This document shows positions 17,134-29,299 of a DNA stretch of 64,000 nt, one piece after another. The position numbers and the translations under genes are program-made. The notes beneath the pieces were generated by a model. The model worked only from the letters and a program-made list of their open reading frames with translations. It was not told the origin of the DNA and made no database searches. Positions within the stretch are counted from its first letter, which is position 1, and every line of letters starts with the position of its first letter. Origin of the DNA: Globodera rostochiensis (Eukaryota > Nematoda > Chromadorea > Rhabditida > Heteroderidae); the NCBI GenBank assembly GCA_018350325.1, contig JAEVLN010000019.1, positions 992,001 to 1,056,000 on the forward strand, written 5' to 3'.

Positions 17134-18851
17134 TTACAGGGGAATTTTACGATACTGAAAGCCTTCTCTGGTACTGTTCATGAGATGGACCGATCGACGA
17201 TCTGGGGACCACAAAAGTTGGGTCGGCAGGGCTAATTTCTTTTTTGAAAGATGCAGCAAATTGTGTGGGCCGACTGAAAGCCTCAAAATGAGTGCCATTG
17301 CTTTTTCACTCACTCGTTGGTTCCTTCTTCCCTTTGATGTGCCAAAACTTCCGCTCCCGTCCACGCCACCATCACGCCATTGTCCGTGCACAGCTCCGGC
17401 GGCAACACAACCGCAGCAGCAAATTGCCGTTGTTCAGCGAGGCTTCTAACGCGCCGTCGAAGGTAAGCATTGGCAGCAACGCCTCCGGCAACGACCAAAT
17501 GGCACTGACTGTGCGAATTGGTAGAAGCAAAAAAGGCCAAGGCCGGGTCGAGATGCTGGCAAATCATTTCGGTGACGGAGTGCTAAAGAAAATGCCAAAA
17601 ATGATTGAAAAGGATGGCAATGGCAGCGAATCGTGAGCTTTGACCTGAATGCCGGCACACCAGACGGCCAACTCGTCTTCACTGTCCCGCCATCCTCCCC
17701 GCTGTTGTAACAACCGCAAATAACGGCATTTGACCATGTCGAATTCCATTGTTTTTCCGAATGACCACGGGGGAAGAGCAAATCGCCCAATTTCATCCAG
17801 AGGACACCTTATCACTGGAGATAGGCCAAAAAAGGGCATTTAATTGTGCCTGCCCACTTTATGGCCAATTGTTCCAATGCAGCCGCAAAAGATCCTTTGT
17901 ACGGGCTGAGTCCGAGTTCACGTGCAAGTTTATCCAGACATTCGCCTGGACTTCCCCCCGCGGAGTCGGCCATAACCTTTTTGAGTTGTGGAAAATGGGA
18001 AACGGAATAAACTCACATGGAATGTGTTTGGGTCAGAAACTGTGCAGATGAGGCAATGGGCGCCGGAGGCGAGGAGAGTGAGAAAGGGGAAGTCGACTTG
18101 GGGGTGCAGCAGACGGGCAACCAGAGAGTGGGCGCGCAAATGGTGGACGGGCACAAGGGGACGGTGGAAGCACCCAAAACGAAATTCGTAAAAGCCAATA
18201 AACAGTTTAAATATTTCGATTGTTTTCCACACCTGGAAAAAGCGAGTGCATGCTCGACACCAACTGAACATGAACGGAATGGTTGTTCAAAATAGGAGAG
18301 GGGGGGGGGCAGGCCTTTGAGACAGTAGACGAGGCCCGGACGGTTCGACACGGCCACCGCGTCAACATCGGACGCTCGGAGGTCCGCGTCATTCAAAGCT
18401 TCTTCCATTAGGGCACCAATCACAGCGCGGTGCTAACAAAGGAAGCATTCATTCAAAGGCAAAGCCTACGCCCTCCCGCCGATGTCCCCCCAACGGCACA
18501 ATCGAAGCCAACTCCGCGCGATGGACGGCACGGCACGGCTAAACTCACATGCCTTGCGGACGCGTAGGGCAAAACGCCGCCCAACCGCAGCAAATTCGCG
18601 TGGTCCGCGCTGCGTCTGTCCGCCAGGACGCGCCGTTCCCCAAAGTTTACAATGGCAACGGCGGCGTCGTCACAACTAACCAAAGAATTGAAATAGGCAA
18701 AACCAAAAACGATGGGACCGAATGGAATTCGAAACTGACACAACCCAAATTAGCATGCCCACCTCGACTCAATGCCCAAAACATGCAAAAGTCGACGGCT
18801 CAGAACAACAACCCGCACTGCGGCAGCGTATTTTGTGTTCAAAAACGGCAT
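17134..18851 (-). CDS. OSGEPL1: OSGEPL1/Qri7, mitochondrial tRNA t6A threonylcarbamoyltransferase
   Basis: This Kae1/TsaD-family enzyme transfers the threonylcarbamoyl group to A37 of mitochondrial tRNAs that read ANN codons. Seen in order: a short basic/hydrophobic N-terminus (possible mitochondrial presequence), [15 protein letters not shown] (split by an intron inside SS), [11 protein letters not shown], and the metal-binding HHLRAHSL with [20 protein letters not shown]. Then [13 protein letters not shown] and [18 protein letters not shown] mark the C-terminal TsaD core. The ATG at 18851 follows directly after an acceptor-like CTCCAACAG. The MRPL24 stop is only about 149 nt upstream on the same strand, typical of nematode operons. 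About ten exons; some middle joins are approximate. Confidence 0.9.
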
Positions 18852-19000
18852 CTGTTGGAGCAGAATTTGGCAAAAACAAAAAGTGCCGAGTCATTTAATA
18901 ATAAAGTAAATGAAATGAAAGTGCAACAATCGATGAAAAAGAGAAATCATTGAATCAAAACTAAACTTGAACATGCGAACATAACATGAATCTGCAGACG

Positions 19001-20407
19001 TCAGTACCAATACGTCGGTGGTCTTTCCTCTTCAGAACGCTTCTCCAGTTTCATTTCCTCCTCAATTTCTTGCTCGAATGTGCACAATTTGGGCATGTAC
19101 GTCCGCTTAAGTACGACATCGGCGGGCGTGTCCTTCTCCAAAACTTCTGAAGTGACCGTATAAGATTCGATTTCTTTCTCAACTAATTCAAGCAGTACAC
19201 TCGCCCAAATAAGTTGCCGGCGAAATGTATTCGTAGGAGGTGAAGGCGCGATTCGGCAGAGGGATGATGAAGCCAGTCCGGTTGCTAACCCGTTCGTATT
19301 GGCTACAATTCCGAAAACAATGAAACCCTTGCCGAAAGCCCCTTCCCCGTCCACCTACGTCTTCGAGTCATTCAGGACCCACTTGGCCGTGCACGGGTCG
19401 CTTAAAATGATAAAAATTGATCATTCTCCCTTAGGCAATGGATTGCCCCACCGGGGCACTTACCCGTCGTTTGGGTCCACCAATTGCACTTCACCCTTAT
19501 GCACAAAAAGGGGTTGTTCCTCCCACTGGTCAAAGAAGCCAAGGTCGATGTCCATCTTCTTCATCCGCTCTTTGTTGTACTTGTCCACCAGTTTGGTGTG
19601 CAGTCCCTCCACAAAAACCTTTGAAGCAAAAAATGTTATCCTAATTTTTAATATATATAAATCAACCGCATTTGCTTCTTTGATGACGTGTGAGACCTTA
19701 AAAAGTTCAGTTAAATTAAAAAGGATAATTTTTCCCGAAAAATAAATGACGTTAAAGCGATTAATGCCTTTTTGTTGTCTCACATTGCTTGTGCGGCCTC
19801 TGTGCTTGCCGACCATCACTCGGACGGTGTCTCCTGGGAAAATTGTCCATTTTTCGGCCGGAATCCGTGGCATTTTGTTCCAATTTTTTCGAAAAAATTT
19901 GGTGCTGAACAAATGGCTCTGGTGGATCTTCTCGCGCTTGATGATCTTTTCCACCTCTCCGGCCTCCCACGGACGTTTTGTGTCCGTCATCCAATCGTCA
20001 GGGCGAATTCTATACAATTTTGAAGCAATTTCAGTGAAAGCGTTCTGTTGAAACTTACGCCCAACGAATGACCGGCGGTGCGCCAAAGCGATTGTCATAG
20101 ACTTTCAACGGCACTTTTCTCTGCGCATTATCGACGAAAGCCTCAAAACAAAAAGCACTGACTCAATTCGCAGCACACTACAACGTTTTATACGCCCCAA
20201 ACCTTCCAATAGACGGGGCTTTTCAAATAAAAATGCTCAACCGAACCAACCGTTTAATTCAAATATTATAAATGGCATTTAGTGAAACCCTCACAAATTA
20301 AGTGACCAATCGAACAAACAATCGATGCCAAATACCTTAGGGAAATGTCTGGCATAGTCCAATTCCGTGTGCACTTTCCGAACCAACGCCCGACAAGTCA
20401 GGCGCAT
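19001..20407 (-). CDS. MRPL24: Mitochondrial ribosomal protein L24 (uL24m)
   Basis: This is a protein of the large mitoribosomal subunit. The first exon (20407) encodes a basic start (RLTCRALVRKVHTELDYARH). The KOW-domain exon has WTIFPGDTVRVMVGKHRGRT, continued by VSHVIKEANAV and VEGLHTKLVDKYNKERMK. Next comes DIDLGFFDQWEEQPLFVHKG and EVQLVDPNDG, the conserved mL24 pattern around the bound rRNA. The C-terminus ends EKRSEEERPPTYWY at the stop 19001-19003. Introns are short and canonical. It lies between XPO4 and OSGEPL1 on the same strand, and may head an operon with OSGEPL1. Confidence 0.88.
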
Positions 20408-20941
20408 TTTTGACAACAAATTGCGACAAATGAATTTTAAACAGAAAATAGTAAAAGTATTATTGAATAATTGAAATCACATAAGCCTTTTAAACGCTCG
20501 CTTTGGCAACAAACAACAATATTTTACGCAAATTGAATACGGAATGAATAAGAAACAGCGCGTAATCAGTATAGTGATCTAATTTATAAAAAAAATTCCC
20601 CCAAATTTATTTCAAAAGCCAATTGATTTTGCATCTTTTTTGATTACGATCTTAAGAGAAATAATAATTTCTTCAAAAAAAAACGTTAAAGCGAGATGAT
20701 TGGATTTCCCCGTCAATTCAGCAGTTAAAATAAGTATTATGAACTGATCGTACATCCGGCTTCGTTGATCAGCTCAGGCAAAGAGAACCGCTGACTTCAA
20801 TGAGAAAATCCTGAAAATGGACAATATTATCCTTAGATTAAGGAAAATGTTTCAAAAAACTTTTGTGGCCCAACATTCATTGGTCAAAACTAAGCGTTAA
20901 AATAATCGCCTGAGAGCCTAATCATGTATTTGAAATTTTGA
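20408..20941. other. Intergenic region between XPO4 and MRPL24
   Basis: This stretch is A/T-rich and holds the 3' end of XPO4 and the 5' region of MRPL24. I see no coding frame of note and no RNA gene. Confidence 0.5.
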
Positions 20942-23900
20942 TTAAAAATCGTTTTTTTTCGTTGGACCAAAAATGTCCGAATCGTCTAAATCTAACGACA
21001 GAACCTCAAAGTTACGCTGAAAACGGCGCTTTTTCTGAGCATGAGATTGAACGGCCGAAGAGGCATTGTCGGGGCCAAGGAATGGGGCCAAAAGCTGCCG
21101 AAAAGCATTTTCCAGCCGCTCTCTGTTTTCTTGATTGGATGGCAAACAAAGTAATTGATTCACAAAAACGTTGAACGATTCCTGAAATATGTCCAATTTA
21201 CTTTAAAAAATTTTAACATAAAATTGAAATAAGAAAAATTGACCAGGCCGAGAACGATGAGAGAGTAAAGTGCGGTGGTCGCCTCGCTCAACAAATCCAA
21301 CTCACAGCTGTATTCCATAGACAATTGCAACATTTTCTGTAAAAAGCAACCATTTCGTTTAGAGTAGTACGGGACCAAGAAAAATCCCCGTTTTTTTGGA
21401 TTCCCAGTCCCGAAAACGGAATGAAAACTCCCAAACTCGACCCCGGGCTTTTACGGTCCTTGTCAATCCCGGGTTTTTTTTCCCAAAAATTTAGATAACG
21501 TGCCACGCTAGTTTAAAACAAATTGTTCAAAATACCGGTATCAAGGAAAGAAGTTGCTCAATGAGCAGCGCACATTCCCCCGTTTTCTTTGCTGAGTTTT
21601 CGATGCAATAAGAGGCCAATCCGTTGACAATTTCAAGCGCAGAACGGACTCTGTCAATGCCGAAAACGTTGTCGAGAGCGGCGTTCACACAACGCAAAAG
21701 ATTGGCAAGAATTTGGGGTGAACTTTGGACAATCGCCTCAATGGCAACATCCGAAATGAAAATGAGCAGCCGGAAGAAAGAGGCACACAATTGGGGCACC
21801 TTCAGCAGCTCCTCCGTCATCAACGGTAATAAAAGTTCCAAGCCTGAAATTTTAAAAAAAACTGCGTAATTATTTTTCCCTTTTTGTAATACCCTGTAGT
21901 GAAATTTTCGCCGAACTTTTCTCTACTTCAGTGTTTAGAATTGGTGGTAAATATGTTTTCGAATGGAATAAACAAAGAATTTCGATCAGTGTGCTCAAAT
22001 CGAGGGTCTGCTGTTCCCCTTCGTTGCTGTCGCCACCACGCAACACAAAAACGTCGGAACGAAAACGATGGAATTGCGTTTGCTAAATTTGTTATTAAGA
22101 CGTTCCGCTGAACGACTAAATGTTGTAAAAAACAACATTTACCTTATACGCGTTGACGAGATCGAGGAGAAATTTGTGGTATGATATATTCGACATGTGA
22201 TCGACTTTAAAGCGAAATAATTTAGATCAAAACAATTCAAAAAACCGGTTACCATGAAAGAACAGGACATCAGTCGCTGACTTGATGAAGTCGAGAATGG
22301 CCACGATCAGAATTTGCGAGTCAGAATGGGCAGTGATCAGCGGAACGCAACGTTCGAAAACCGGAGACAAAAAGGCTAAAATCGTTTTAATTAATAGACG
22401 AAACTTAATTTGCGGACAAATTACCAAATAAACGTTCGGCGGTGTCCGATTGTCCAGCATCAGCCACACCAGCAAAACATTCAAAATAATCGGCCAGCGC
22501 GGACTCATCTGAGCAACTTCGTTGGCTGTTGCACAACGAAAGAAAGCGTAAAAGCATCGGATCGAGAATCTGTTTTTTGAAAATTAATTACCAATAAAAA
22601 CCACAAACTGAACAGCTTACGGTGACTTGAATTTTGTTGCCAATTTGTTCCTCAAACGAAAGCGTCGCCTGGTTAAGCTTCCTCTCATTCATTTGCCCAA
22701 GCAAAACTAACGATTTTATGAGTTCTCGTCGAGAGGGAAGTTTTTCTGTTTTGAAAATAAACAAATCCTATTTTACCATAAATTAAAGAGAAAAAAAAAT
22801 TAAAACCAATGTTTATGCTGGACAGCACCGTGTACAAATGTTCATTTGTGGCCAAATCTTGCGGACGGTGTTCAGCAAAATTTGTCATCAAATTTATAGC
22901 GCTTTTGCAAAGACTGAAATCGGTAATCGAATTATATTAAAATCAACGCAAAACCTACTTTTTTTCGCACGGCATTTTTGTCAATATGACAACAAATTTT
23001 TCTAATGCCAATTGAATAATTTGAGTGGACAAATTGGTTCCTCTTGGAATCGATGGCAACAATTTGAACTCATTTTTCCTCTCCCTGCCGTCATCATCCT
23101 GTAGTGTAAACATTTATATGGAATTCATTGAATCCATCCAACCCCTTAAAAGCACCTCTTCGTTATTCGGTGGAGACTCGGAGGACCAATAAGCCGATGG
23201 AGTCATCAAAACAATAAAATTGGTAAAGTTGGAAAACGAAGTTTCACAGAGCGTCGGACTCAAAAGAGAAGCGCCCGGCTCCAACTTAAGCAGCATTTGG
23301 TGTTCCATCGAAAACCTAAAATGTTTTCAAATTCAAACTCCAAATTCTTCGGTCCGAACAACAACCGACCATGAAAGAATCTGCGAAGAAATTCTGAAAG
23401 AAAAATCAAATGAGCGACAATTGAATAAAAACTTTCATACAGCGTGGCCGGATCCAACTTTCCCGGATATGTCGCAGGGTCAAACGGGGGATTGGCCAAA
23501 CAAGCGGAGAACAGAGGCTCTAAATCGCCCAATTTGACAAATTCGCCACTTTTGTAGCCATCGAGACCTGCGGACAGCAATCAATCGAATTGTACAAAAA
23601 AGCAAAATTCTATTTATTATAAAAACATTTGACTTGGCTGTTTTGACTTATTTAAACCCTGGAAAGTGCAGAACAAAACGTACATCGCAACGCCAACTCC
23701 TCTGGATAATTACCGATGTTGTTGTACGACGGTTGCCATATAAAAGAATATGAAACAAACAAACAAATAAATAAAATAAATAAAATATTCACCGATTATA
23801 AGCAGAATCCAGTGAAAGTCCTCCTAAAAAGGGGTTGTTTTAAGAATTGCCTAATAGATCAATAAAATTTGAACAAGAGAATTTAGAACCTGCCACGCCT

Positions 23901-26441
23901 GAAGCTGCTCCTGAGTGCACGTGACGACATCGATAGAACGCAACTCGCGTAATCTTTGCGTCAAAACACTAAATTCAAAAAAAAAAAAGAATGAATTCTC
24001 AAATTCGTAATAACCCGACCTTATGACAAATTCTGTGAAGAAATCAATTGCATTGAGAGAGAAATGTCCAATGTCGTTGAGTAAATCCATAAATACTTTC
24101 TGATCATCCTCTTCCTCTGCATTCTCATCAAAAATTTCGTCATACGAAAGCTAATAAAAAACCTTAAAATTAGAACAAATAAGGAACTTTAAACTTTATT
24201 CCGATTTCCAAATGGAGGCGAAAGGACGGATTTGAAGAAACATTCGAGTATTTTTTGAGTTTGAAGTCGAATAAATTCTTCTGTTCCGTGCTCATAAAGT
24301 GTGCGGATCATTGTCCGCCATACAAAGAAGAAGTTGCTCAACGGTTCGTGGTAAGTATGATCATTTTTCTGAACGTATTGATCATAAAATCGGTTCAATG
24401 AATTTGTTAAGTTGGTAGTCACCAGAGCAAGTTGCATAGCGGGCTCAATCAACGTAATGGTATTTGTCGCAACAAATTCGACGAAATTGCGCAACAGCTC
24501 GGCGGGAAAACGTTTAAAGACGGGAATTGGTTGACACGAGAACAGCTTGTAGACGATCAGAGAGAGTGAGGCCATTTCATGATCGAAAACCGTCCTGCAC
24601 AACAAAATTTAAATGTAAAAAAATATACAACGAATACATTTACCCGGAAAAGATTTGGATGAGTTCGCGAGTGAATGTTCGCACGTACAAATCGTGCGTG
24701 GATAATTCTTCGGATAAATGTTCTGCACCGCCGCTCATCGAAGTGGCCAATCGGCGCTCGTTGAGGTCTCCGCTGACTTGCGGCACAACCAACGCAATTG
24801 GGCCAAGCCCTAGAGAGTCGCCCATTGCCGAGGCCAATTGGGCAAGACAAGTCAACGAATTTTGACACAATTGTTCGTTGTGTCGAATGTGAGTGTGCAA
24901 CTTAACAATAAAACTTTTATTAGGACATACACAGAAAATAAAAATAAAGATTCCTCCTGGCTACGTTCCATAGAGGGGGAAGCTGAAACGTTGTATTGCT
25001 GGCCCCACCGGAATTTTTAATTTTTGATTTCTCTAAATATTTCAAATAACGTGTAAAATGTACCTGCATGAAAAAAGTAACAATAGAAGCGTCCTGAAAT
25101 AAATCATTCCAATTTTCGGGCGGCCGGAAAGAATTTGTACGAAATGCTTGAAACCTAAAAGTAAAAAGTTGAAATGCGTTTCTATTATTTAAATAAAGAA
25201 TCAGAGACTAGCCAAAGGTGGGAAGAGGAACTTTCTTAAAAAACAACAAATATTTTCAAGTAGTTGACCAGCACAAGAAAAGTGTCACAATTCAAACAGG
25301 ACATTATCCCCATAAAATAAGCTTGGTTGTCTATGTCTCTAATAAAAAGATTACAAAATTCTGAAGTCCAGGAAAAGGTGTTTGGGTTGAAAATTCCAAC
25401 AAAAAATGAGAGAAGCTACGCAGAGGAACTTGTCGCAAACTTGCTGATCAGAAGGCGAGCTCAAATTAGACGAATTCATAAGACGAGAAAGTGTGTTCAG
25501 CGAGAGTTTCAGCAGTTGTTTAAGTAAAACTTTCTATTAAAAAAATTATTAGTTTCCTCCAAACTAAAAATTATTCACTATTTTATAAATGCTTCCTATT
25601 GTCATGAACTAATTAAAAATGGTGTAAACAAATAATGCCCAGTTTGAACTCACTTCAAATTCCTTTTTCGCCATTCGATGAAAATCCCAACTGATGGAAT
25701 GGGCGGACGCCCTCCAAGTCGTGTTGAATTCGGTGGCGACCAATTCAATTATTTGAAGTCCAAAAGCTTGCTTCAACCGTTAACATTTAATGCAAAAGTG
25801 ACCAACGACGCACCAATTGATGATTGTCATTGCTCAAAAGTCCCTCCAATTTAGCCAAAAGGTCGAGAAACAGACGGTCCGACGACAGCGACGACCGTTT
25901 GACAATCATCGCAGCCGAGTGGAACATTTCCGTAGACACAAAGTTCGGCAAGCTATTGGAAAATATTGAGAAGCCGGCAAAATAAGTTGACATATTTTAT
26001 TTGCTATTTTGTAAATAATTTCGAAAAATCAGTTTTAAAATTAAAGCCATCTAGGGTACCTTTTGGAGTTTTAGGATAAGTCTTACTTTGTATGTAAGAC
26101 CGGGAAGCTGAACAAATAATCGCAAATATTGCGCACGTCGTCGAGGGAAAACCTCGTCCAATCCCTCAACAGTCGAGCCACCAAAGCACGGGTCAGCTCA
26201 AACATAAGAAAGTGATTCTTAGTCGCCTCCAAACTTTGACGACAATGTTCCACGGGAATTACACCTTCGCGCAGACTCATAAACAAAGCTTCGGCATCTT
26301 TACGATCTTGGGAGGACACTTGGTTCGGCGAAGCCTTTAAAAAAACAAAATGTATTCCAATTATTAAGCCTATAACATTACCATAATAACTTGTGCAGCA
26401 AACTCCAACTTTGAAAGCTCATTGGAAATGGAAACAGCCAT
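20942..26441 (-). CDS. XPO4: Exportin-4 (XPO4), karyopherin nuclear export receptor
   Basis: Exportin-4 carries eIF5A, Smad3 and some other cargoes across the nuclear pore with Ran-GTP. The start at 26441 encodes AVSISNELSKLEFAAQVIM, then DRKDAEALFMSLREGVIPVE and ALVARLLRDWTRFSLDDVRN, matching the N-terminal HEAT repeats of animal XPO4. A 25.3-25.5 kb exon has FLCVASLIFCWNFQPKHLF, the counterpart of the human VLSWNFLPPNLG region. Near the C-terminus, ELLLPLMTEELLKVPQLC matches human LPLMSQDLLKFPTLC. The stop is at 20942-20944. About twenty exons with short introns; many joins are approximate. A plus-strand frame at 25327-25527 is only the antisense of an exon. A low-complexity repeat occupies the intron near 21370-21500. 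Confidence 0.88.
21375..21495. repeat. Degenerate CCCGAAAACGG/CCCGGG repeat in an XPO4 intron
   Basis: The intron contains self-similar words such as TCCCAGTCCCGAAAACGGAATG, CCCGGGCTTTTACGG and CCCGGGTTTTTTTTCCC. Degenerate proline-codon-like C/G words of the same style occur near 28190-28440 and in the SMC1 intron. It appears to be noncoding intronic repeat sequence. Confidence 0.35.
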
Positions 26442-26515
26442 TTTACAGTTAGTGAATTATAAAAGGAAATAAAGAGAACCAAAAGAATCTAATAAAATGA
26501 ACAAACGTTTTTAAC

Positions 26516-26625
26516 TGGTCTCAGGCTCCTTAGGCCTAAGGTTTAAAAAATCAATTTTATAATTTAAATTTCAAAAAACCTTCAGACAAATTAGGTCTAA
26601 TTTGTAAGGAGCCTGTCGAGCTGAA
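26516..26625. repeat. Inverted repeat pair (GGCTCCTTA ... TAAGGAGCC)
   Basis: CAGGCTCCTTAGGCCTAAGG near 26522 and TAGGTCTAATTTGTAAGGAGCCTG near 26592-26615 can pair as short inverted arms around an A/T-rich loop. This is the size and style of a small MITE remnant. Confidence 0.4.
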
Positions 26626-26679
26626 ATTTTAAAAATTGTGAATTTGAAATTTCGATAAAACTCCAGTTGGTTTGAATGT

Positions 26680-26835
26680 GGGTCGTTTGAGCCCCCGTTT
26701 AGGCCCCAGCGGTTGCGCCCCGCCGTTTGAGTCCCGGTAAGTTTTTAAAAAAATTTCAACCGATCAAACACTTTTTGTTTAAAAACTACATAGGTTGCCT
26801 CGGGGCTCAAACGACGGGGTCCCAACGACCCCCAC
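26680..26835. repeat. Inverted repeat with GTCGTTTGAGCCCC arms
   Basis: GGGTCGTTTGAGCCCCCG near 26683-26700 is the reverse complement of the CGGGGCTCAAACGACGGGG stretch near 26799-26817. The intervening 100 bp is A/T-rich with a second CCGTTTGAGTCCC copy. It looks like a short inverted-repeat element without coding capacity. Confidence 0.45.
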
Positions 26836-27291
26836 TCGTCTGCTGCCAATCATTCAAAGTGTATAGGTAGGTTGAAAAATGCTTGCCCTATTCTTTTTCT
26901 CTCAATCTCTCTATGTATTCTTTTTTCGATTTTCTTTTTTGCTCCTATACCATCTTCCAGCGTAAAGTCAGTAACAACAACGACGTCGACTAATTGATCG
27001 GCAACGCTCTTTACATCGTCCTAAGAGGAAAGTTATGAAGAGGAAGAGTTGATAGAAAAGAATACATAAAGGCCATTTACTTACTTAACTTTAACATCAG
27101 TATTTCATGGTCAATTCCATTTTTTCATCGGACGTGCAGAGGGAACGATAAGCTATCTATGATAAAATGTTTTATTCCACAATGCTCCCGGCCTTGTTCT
27201 TCTTCTGCTCATGGCCTATCCCGACCAGGGCTGGGCGAACGTGACCCACATTCACACATTGAATCAAAATCGGCCGGTTCACACGGCGACA

Positions 27292-28066
27292 TGAAGTTTG
27301 GGCACCGGGAAGTTTGGGCACCAGGAAATTTGGGCACCAGAAGTTTGGGCACCGGGAAGTTTGGGCACCACAATACAAATTAAATAAAAATAAATAAATA
27401 AAAAAAGCATTTACACTTGAATGTTCTGTACATATTGCATGAAATTTAATTTTCGACAAAGTATTGAGTTCAGATATAAATTTTTTTAATGAATGTTGGA
27501 AAGGAATATGTGTATATCATATCAGGGATTTTAAGGATGAAAGAAGGTCAGTTGTTGGTGTGCCGCGTTATTACTTTTTTAGGTCATTTTGCGGAATTCT
27601 CAAAAAGCCCTCTGGTGAGAAAAGTCTTGCCATTGGAAATCTTGAAGAAGCAGAATTTGTTTCAAGTGGTTCTCCTGAAAAAGCGCGAGAACCGAATCCA
27701 GACCGGGGCAATAATTGACTCTAAACTTAACCGATTCAGACTTTCTAAACCCGTTCAACAGGTCTTGTCGAGATGAAGTTACTCCCCGGTCGGATTCGGT
27801 CCGTACGCCAAAGCAGCACAAGTGATTGCCCCTCAAAACATACATTTGCAGAAAGTATTTCAAACCCTCATTGCATATAAAGAAAACTCACTTTAACCCA
27901 TAATGGGTTTGAATATGCTTTCGATAAAAGCTCCAAAGTATTTAATGAGAGTCTAAAATGGCAAAATTTTGAAATTTTATTTTTTTTTTTAATGATATAT
28001 TGCGGTGCCCAAACTTCCCGGTGCCCAAACTTCTGGTGCCCAAACTTCCTGGTGCCCAAACTTCCC
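27292..28066. mobile_element. Foldback-like element with tandem AAGTTTGGGCACC inverted termini
   Basis: The left end (27292-27370) is about five to six tandem copies of AAGTTTGGGCACC(G/A)GG. The right end (28002-28066) is the same tandem array in reverse complement (GGTGCCCAAACTTCC). The 630-bp interior has frames at 27464-27718 and 27489-27776, but I do not recognise their products. Both outer flanks carry GTTCACAC (27278 and 28073), which could be a target-site duplication or older shared sequence. Repeats inside the inverted termini are the hallmark of foldback-type DNA elements. Confidence 0.6.
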
Positions 28067-28593
28067 CCCGCCGTTCACACAGCGCATGTGAAAATAAACT
28101 AATTTGGCAATCTGTTTAAACTTTAAAATTATTCAAAATTTAAAAAAAAATCTTCAAAAAGCTCCAGAAATTATGTAGGTATCTCAAATAAAGGACAAAA
28201 AAGGACGCGTACCCTGGATAAAGGACGAGTTCGTAAAAAAGGACATTACAAATTGTAAAGATTGGGGTACCCCAAAAAAGGGGACATTTACCCTGTTAAT
28301 ACATAAAGGAAAAGCCTGGTCCGATTCACGGATCAGGATTTTGGAGATGACCAGGATTAGGATTTACCAGCATCAAAATCAGGAAATCCTGACCGAATCA
28401 GGAGTCCTGAAAAATCCAGGCCTGGATCCAGCTCCTGTCCGGTCTCTACTAACAATAAATTCTCCAAATGTATTTATGTTTTTGTTCGTTTAGTTCAGTT
28501 TGTCTGTCCGTCCGTCCGTCTCTCCATTTCTTCTATTCTCGCTTCTGCTGCACCTGTTGACGCATCCGTCGTGAATAATCAGAGATCGCACTC

Positions 28594-28896
28594 ATGCCCA
28601 CCCCCCAGCCTTCCTCCCGCCAATTCTGCCGCTATGTGTATGACTCTCCGCCGTTGGGATCGGAGTACTCACAAAACAAAATAAACAGCGATTCTCAACA
28701 AAAACGCATCGGCCTGCCGCCATTTGTTGCTTGGTGCACCCTCAGCATTGGTATTTATTTACATTTTGTACCGCCCTTGGCTCCATCCATGTGGCTTCCA
28801 TACACTCGCATCGTCGGGACATTTTTAATACTCTCACAATTTTTGGCAAGCAATTCTGACGACACGAATTTGAACAATTTGTTCGAAAAACTTTAG
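28594..28896 (+). CDS. Uncertain small membrane-like open frame
   Basis: An ATG-started frame of 100 codons holds one strongly hydrophobic stretch (FVAWCTLSIGIYLHFVPPLA) and a second weaker one (GTFLILSQFL). I recognise no family. It may be chance, or an exon of an unmodelled gene; no flanking exon could be confirmed. The next frame downstream (28911-29672) runs into homopolymer tracts and looks noncoding. Confidence 0.2.
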   Translation: MPTPQPSSRQFCRYVYDSPPLGSEYSQNKINSDSQQKRIGLPPFVAWCTLSIGIYLHFVPPLAPSMWLPYTRIVGTFLILSQFLASNSDDTNLNNLFEKL

Positions 28897-29299
28897 ACAT
28901 CAGATTCGAATTGACGCTTCAGGAAACCACGGAAACGACCTTTCGTCATTTCATGGAAAATTTAGTACGATTTCGACAAATTGTTCCAATTCGGTTTCGT
29001 AGTCTTAAATGGCCACTTCAGTCCTTAGCTAAGTGCCATTTCAGTACGGCAAAATTTAGCGGGTTTCTCGGGTCGGTTCCGTCCCTTTACCCCCCTCCCC
29101 TCCTTTCATATGGGTTTTCACGTGAAATAAGGTGCTTTTTCTGTGCGTCTTCCCCTGCTTTTCTAGGGTTTCTCTTCGTCACGTCCTCATGTTTTTCCAT
29201 TCCATTCCTCCCCAATATTTGTTCTTTCGTTCTCATTGCATTTTTTTCTCCCATTTCCATCTCTCCCATCCTCCATTCAACGCTCAGCGAAAGAAGAGC

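Larger units (their letters stand above)
26442..28480. other. Gene-poor repeat-rich intergenic region
   Basis: Between the XPO4 start and about 28.5 kb I find no gene with recognisable protein. The stretch contains two inverted-repeat pairs (26516-26625 and 26680-26830), a foldback-like element (27292-28066) and degenerate AAAGGAC/AATCCTGA repeats (28190-28440). Confidence 0.5.

Noticed and set aside
25327..25527. Plus-strand 66-codon frame inside XPO4
   Set aside because: It is the antisense of an XPO4 exon whose minus-strand reading (SLIFCWNFQPKHLF) matches the family.
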